From Bryum argenteum (Eukaryota > Streptophyta > Bryopsida > Bryales > Bryaceae), in contig CM073329.1 of NCBI GenBank assembly GCA_037043015.1, forward strand, positions 6,712,648-6,776,647: DNA of 64,000 nucleotides. Reading direction: 5' to 3'. How positions within the stretch are numbered: position 1 is the first letter of the stretch; the number at the start of each line of letters is the position of its first letter. This document shows positions 59,614 through 64,000 of this stretch, in pieces. Below the pieces are notes generated by a model. That model was not told the DNA's origin and searched no databases. It saw nothing but the letters and a program-made list of their open reading frames with translations. The position numbers were made by a program, and so were the translations under genes.

Positions 59614-61734
59614 ATGGAGCGTTCGAAGCGCAAGAGGGTTCCTACATACAAGCGGATCATGTCGATTGCTGATCGTCCTACGCATGGTCGCGGTCGAGGG
59701 CGAGGTCGTGGTGGTGAAAGTGGTAGTAGCGCTGCACCAAATCCCTACATACAGGCAGTAGCTCCAACTCTTAACCTGCAGCCTGTTTCACTTCGAAATG
59801 ATCTAATGACGGAGAATAGTCTCGTTAGTGTGGAAACTCCCTCGGTGTTTGATGAAGAAACACTAGAAGGCTTTGATATCTTCGGAATTGGGATCGATTT
59901 TTCAAGTCCTACAACTGTTGAAGTGCCGAATAGGGAGTTATCAGACACCGTTTTGAATTCAGATAGTTTTCTCGTAGATCCTGATACAGGAGTCAGTAGT
60001 AGCGACAGAAGGTCTGCCTGTGGATTTTTTGATTGTGATCCGGAAAAAATGGAAAAAATGTTAAGTTACACAGAAAATCCAAGCAAGAGATCAGATACAT
60101 GGGCGAGAAATCGGTTTGATGCTTGGAGAAATTTTTGTGGATTGGATACTTCTATTACAATTGAGAAGCTTCCTCTTCAAGAATTTGGATCAATGTTGTG
60201 TAAGTTTTTTATTATGCTGAACAAGGAAAGTGGTGAACACTATCCTACTGGAACGATCATGAGTATGCTACAAGCTTTCAATCGAATTCTGTGCCATGCT
60301 CAAGATGAAAGGATTGTTACAACCGGAATTCAGGAGGTGCCGTTTAACATAAAAACGCATCCTTGGTTCAAAGCCACTACTAGGGCTGTACAGGATGCTA
60401 TGGAACGGAGTAGAGATTTCGGTGCCAACAAACCGAGGAAGAAGGTTGATTGTATCACATTTGATGAAGAATGTAGAGTACTTTCTCATCCTAAACATTT
60501 GGCAACTCATCCGTTGGGAGTTCAGAAGAGATTTGCATATTATTGTGTTACGGTGTTTCTTATACGAGGAGGATCTGAATTGCAAGGACTTTTGGTGTCT
60601 GACTTTCAACTTGGAAAAGATGAAGCAGGGAAAGACTTTCTAAGGTAAGTTTGAACCTCTGAAATGTGGAAACTTTGAGCATGATATGTTGTATTGATAA
60701 GTTCATGATTATATTTATGCAGGTACGACGAAAGACTCTCCAAAAACTACAAAGTGTCGTTGAAGCGATTTCAGCAAGAGCACTTTCGAAGTGCGGTTGT
60801 TTCCTACAACCGAGACGTGTTGGAGACCTTTTCGACGCTCATTGAGCACATGCCACCCGAGTCTAAAACATGTGGGCCACTTTTTTTATCATGCATTCAC
60901 AATAAAAAAACGAATACATGGTTCAAGCAACAACCGGTTGGTTTGAGTACAATGCGGGGGTGGCTGAAACAGATGATGGAAACTGCTGGGATTGAAGGTA
61001 ATTTCAGCAACAAAAGCGGGAGAGTGACAGCAATTACAAGAATGTCTGCCGCTCAAGTACCAAAGGAGATAATGTCTAGCATCACGGGCCATCGCAATGA
61101 GAAAACTCTCGCCAGGTATGATTACAGCACTGTTGCAAAGCAGAAGGCAGCGCAGGCTTTAACACGGGAGCCTTACAACATGATAACGGGGGGAGCCTTT
61201 GACTTTCGAGTATCATTACCAACAAGAGTTGGAGGCATGGCATGCGCAACAATTCAGCAAGTCAGCTCCAAGTATACATGTTTCTGAAGTTACGTCGGAG
61301 TTACAAAGGTAAACATATTTTGCGTCATAGAAAGTGGTTCAAGGATGTAGCTGCGCTTTGTTGAGTTGGCTCGTGTTTTGATTTGGCTTCTATTTTGCAG
61401 GTTGAGTATTGAGGATATTCCAATGACCGAAAGTCGCGATGAAGAAGGTCTCGCTGATGAGGATGAATTTTGGGAGAATATTGATCCAGAAAAGCTAAAT
61501 AGGATAACAGAAGCTTCGATCAAGTCCAAGAAGTTCAAAGATGAGTGGCGAAAAAAACAAGAAACAACCGCGTCCACTTCTCGATCGGTTGTTGGAGGCC
61601 AGGAGAGGATTCCAGAATCCCATTCGAGACAAGAAACTGTGATGGTGCCGGAAATTGAGGAGTTAATCAAGAAATCAATACTACGCGGAAGCTTCACGAA
61701 CTGTGTTTTCAATGTGCACATTGGCGAAAAATAG
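59614..61734 (+). CDS. Tyrosine recombinase of the Crypton/DUF3504-like class
   Basis: DNA strand-exchange enzyme of the tyrosine-recombinase fold. Three exons (59614-60644, 60723-61271, 61401-61734) with canonical borders and matching phases give 637 aa. An Arg/Gly-rich N-terminus (RGRGRGRGG) is followed by an acidic linker and a SAM-like/core-binding region (about 145-260; RNRFDAWRNFCGL, LPLQEFGSMLCKFF, GTIMSMLQAFNRIL). The catalytic domain has R318 (FLIRGGSEL), K441-x-x-R444 (NKSGRVTAITRM), H467 (ITGHRNEKTLARYDYS) and Y476 (Y478 is the alternative). The HxxR histidine position is Lys. Exon 2 alone would stop at 61287; the donor AA/GTATAC at 61271 joins it in frame to exon 3, whose end (RGSFTNCVFNVHIG) fits family C-termini. 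It is a mobile-element gene or a domesticated one; inverted repeats flank it. Confidence 0.85.
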
Positions 61735-61892
61735 GGCAGCTTGGTGTGACAATGTACAAAGAACAGTCGGACAATGTAATGTGGAAAGAAATATTGTGCA
61801 ATAAAGCTGTAAATATTATGTATGTTGAAGTGTCTTTGTGTCGGATGAAGCATGGATGGGTGGACGGAAAATTGTAAAACTGGATGTCAAAT

Positions 61893-61943
61893 CCAAGGAT
61901 TCCTACTAGAGCTTTGGATGACATTCATCCTCATTCATCCATG
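61893..61943. repeat. Inverted repeat right of the recombinase gene
   Basis: Reverse-complement partner of 59449-59499. With that copy it defines a unit of 2.5 kb containing the whole recombinase gene. Confidence 0.85.
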
Positions 61944-62486
61944 TCCATAGAAGAACCATGTATCCCATATGGATAGCACGGTCATACGTACCCCTCGCCT
62001 CGGCAGGGAGTATAAGCCCCCCCCCACAAAATTGTGGCGTACTGGAAATTTTTTTCGGGTAGTAGCACCTGGCATGCATTCGTTGGCGCAGACACATAAC
62101 GCCAGGGAAGGCCAGGGAAGGCGCTGTTATGCATTATAACGCTGATCCTCTTCTCAAGTAAAAAGCTGCCACGACAGGTCAAATCGACTGGACTGCGGTT
62201 ATGGTAAATGAGTGGGGGCACATGGACCTTCTAGAAGCATAATTATTCAGCTTCTATTGAGCACGAGGGGATCTCTTTGAATAAGTCTCATCACTTGAGA
62301 AAACAAATATATATATTTTGTTAGTTATTTTATTTTGATATTCTATACTACTTAACTACATTACTGTTTCCATGCCAGAAGGGGCAAGCTTCTTCAGAGC
62401 TTTTGAGAATGCTAGGAATGTCACGTGGACCCCTATTCATGAATTGGAACTCTATGCAACTGAAATTATATTCCTTAACCTGGTGC

Positions 62487-62487
<1 letters not shown>

Positions 62488-62523
<36 letters not shown>
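62488..62523. repeat. Poly-T tract
   Basis: About 36 consecutive T residues are followed by (TTTAA)n and a TA run. It could be the reverse-strand poly-A tail of a retroposed sequence, but no source gene is visible next to it. Confidence 0.95.
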
Positions 62524-62529
<6 letters not shown>

Positions 62530-62568
62530 ATTTAATTTTTTAAATTGATTTATATATATATACATTTT

Positions 62569-62656
62569 CAATCACCTGCTACGAGGGCAATGCGCCAAAT
62601 AATCTCCTGACAAGGAGAGGGATTATTTAGCGCATTGCCCTCGTCACGGGTGATTG
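62569..62656. repeat. Near-perfect 36-bp-arm hairpin
   Basis: The arms 62569-62604 (CAATCACCTGCTACGAGGGC..) and 62621-62656 (..GCCCTCGTCACGGGTGATTG) pair with about four mismatches around a 16-nt loop. The size and mismatch pattern resemble a small-RNA precursor or a tiny foldback MITE. Transcription is unknown. Confidence 0.85.
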
Positions 62657-63478
62657 CCCAATGTAAACACCTGCACAAATCATCTAATATAGCAGTGAAA
62701 TTCAATATTGGAAGAAGGTTACGCAGATGATATTCCCATAATCCCGTGTTACGAGGGAAAATCCGCAAAAGACGATTACGCCAATAAGAAGGGAAATTTC
62801 TCCCCAGGGGTTTACAACACAGATGAAAAGAAACCTTCACAACAAATAATAGTGGTACAAGAAGCCACGTAAAGGGACAATTAGCAGAAACATGAGAATG
62901 AATGGTCTGCGCCAAGAGTTTGTTGCAACCGCGTAGTGCTATACGGACCACATGGAGGCACCCTCCTTCTAAATCCTCTTAGAAAACCATGGATTGCTCC
63001 ATTTAAAGGGGACACTTGTCTTTAGCTGTTTTCGGAAGTTGAGACCTCTAGAGCATATGAAGCTCACGTCATTTCTGTGTTGGGTACTCTAAGAAGCATG
63101 AATTGGTACCCCACGACCACGACCATAGCATGGAATCAGTGCCTGTAATTAATATGCCCTAGAACACCATAATAAAGGGGCAATGGTTCGTGGCAGTTAC
63201 TAAGGAGGCACCCATGAATCCGTGGCGACCTCCCAAGGTCGTTTGTGATAATTTTGAATTCAAACTTGAGGTCTGCGACCCCAAGTTACCCTTGGAAGCC
63301 TATTCCTTGGCATTTAATATCTATACATCACAAAATTAGGGGGCTCATTACCCCTCCTCCATCCTCCTTGGTAGCTGCTATGAACGCTTACCCATAATAA
63401 AGATAGACATGCTCTTTCTGCTTCGCAGTATCAGCGAGTGGAGTTACTCTTATCACTTTGCCACATCTCTGAAAGAAG

Positions 63479-63670
63479 ATGCCTACAATCAGCATAATTC
63501 CCGATGAACAGTCGGCTGGAATAGATGTTGATGGTGGCAGGAAGATTCTTGATTATCATCGAAGCTTGGCTGCCATAAATCTTCAGTCTTCAGGAGAAAT
63601 CTGGGTTGATCCTCGTCCTCGCGCGCTCACGAAAGCAACCAGTGACGGAGTCATCCTCCCGCAGGGATGA
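63479..63670 (+). CDS. Hypothetical short frame, unrecognised
   Basis: A 63-codon ATG frame (MPTISIIPDEQSAGIDVDGG.. EIWVDPRPRALTKATSDGVI..) has balanced composition unlike the AT-rich shadows around it. It shows no domain, signal or membrane segment that I recognise. An overlapping frame (EWSYSYHFATSLKEDAYNQH) is also open, so this could be part of a larger spliced gene running off the window. Little weight should be placed on it. Confidence 0.2.
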   Translation: MPTISIIPDEQSAGIDVDGGRKILDYHRSLAAINLQSSGEIWVDPRPRALTKATSDGVILPQG

Positions 63671-64000
63671 CTGAAGCTTGAGTGTGAGAGTTGATGTAAT
63701 GAGCAATGATCGATGCTAGCTCGGAGGTTCTAAACTAGAGCTTCGATCAGAGAAACCAAAAATGTTGTTGTTTTGCTTTTGTACATACATGATAAAATGG
63801 TGAACCGACAAATACGTGGCCACGAAAGTCAGCATGAGGGACTGGAAATGTGGCTGGATCTGCTGCATGAAGCTTGCGTCACTGAGAAGAGTATCTCGCT
63901 CTCTCGCAATGTTCCAAACAAGCAACTGTAGCACTCCTGTGCTTTGTTTGTTTTATCCGATTGAAGTACAATATAGTATTCCGAATTAAGTAGGTTCAAC

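Larger units (their letters stand above)
61735..63478. other. Intergenic right of the recombinase element
   Basis: It holds the recombinase 3' UTR and the right inverted repeat, then a C run at 62019-62027, a tandem CCAGGGAAGG at 62102-62120, a T tract and the hairpin at 62569-62656. No gene was recognised. Confidence 0.45.

Overview
The window reads as nuclear DNA of a land plant, most likely a bryophyte and probably a moss. The basis is an intron-rich front-end (cytochrome b5-fused) fatty-acid desaturase whose sequence matches moss delta-5 type enzymes closely, next to typical plant genes: plastid ferredoxin-NADP reductase, a plastid 30S ribosomal protein, an MLO protein and the SNARE USE1. 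Genes have canonical GT-AG introns and lie as GC-richer islands in AT-rich, repeat-filled DNA. The genus cannot be fixed from the sequence.

Layout. 1-3757: an MLO gene on the minus strand, cut off by the window start, with a SINE in one intron. 3.8-9.5 kb: AT-rich DNA with small transposons (MITEs) and tandem repeats. 9.5-15.2 kb: a plastid ribosomal protein gene (minus) divergent from a nine-exon gene (plus). The latter joins an N-terminal trihelix/SANT-like DNA-binding domain to a ULP1/SENP-fold domain in which all three catalytic residues are replaced. 17.3-20.3 kb: FNR (minus) and USE1 (plus) head to head. 22.5-23.1 kb: an intronless rhodanese without its catalytic cysteine. 24.2-26.8 kb: a six-exon GT8 glycosyltransferase. 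28.1-35.9 kb: a mobile-element cluster, with a TTAA MITE, a SINE split by a 2.7-kb palindromic LTR-derived insertion, and a frameshifted pogo-like DDE transposase. 37-45 kb: a minisatellite, a foldback element, and one TTAA-flanked element nested inside another of the same family. 45.2-51.7 kb: the desaturase (13 coding exons, 484 aa) with a long leader. 53-64 kb: SINE, TTAA elements, and a three-exon tyrosine-recombinase gene (637 aa) bracketed by inverted repeats and next to a large hairpin.

The housekeeping genes are not co-functional; they are ordinary eukaryotic neighbours. The most unusual items are the DNA-binding pseudo-protease, the palindromic LTR insertion with an intact target duplication, the TTAA-specific element families (including a nested insertion with an uninterrupted homologous site), the recombinase element with inverted repeats, and the dead rhodanese. 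All exon boundaries were inferred by reading splice sites and checking codon phase by hand; no alignment or database search was run.
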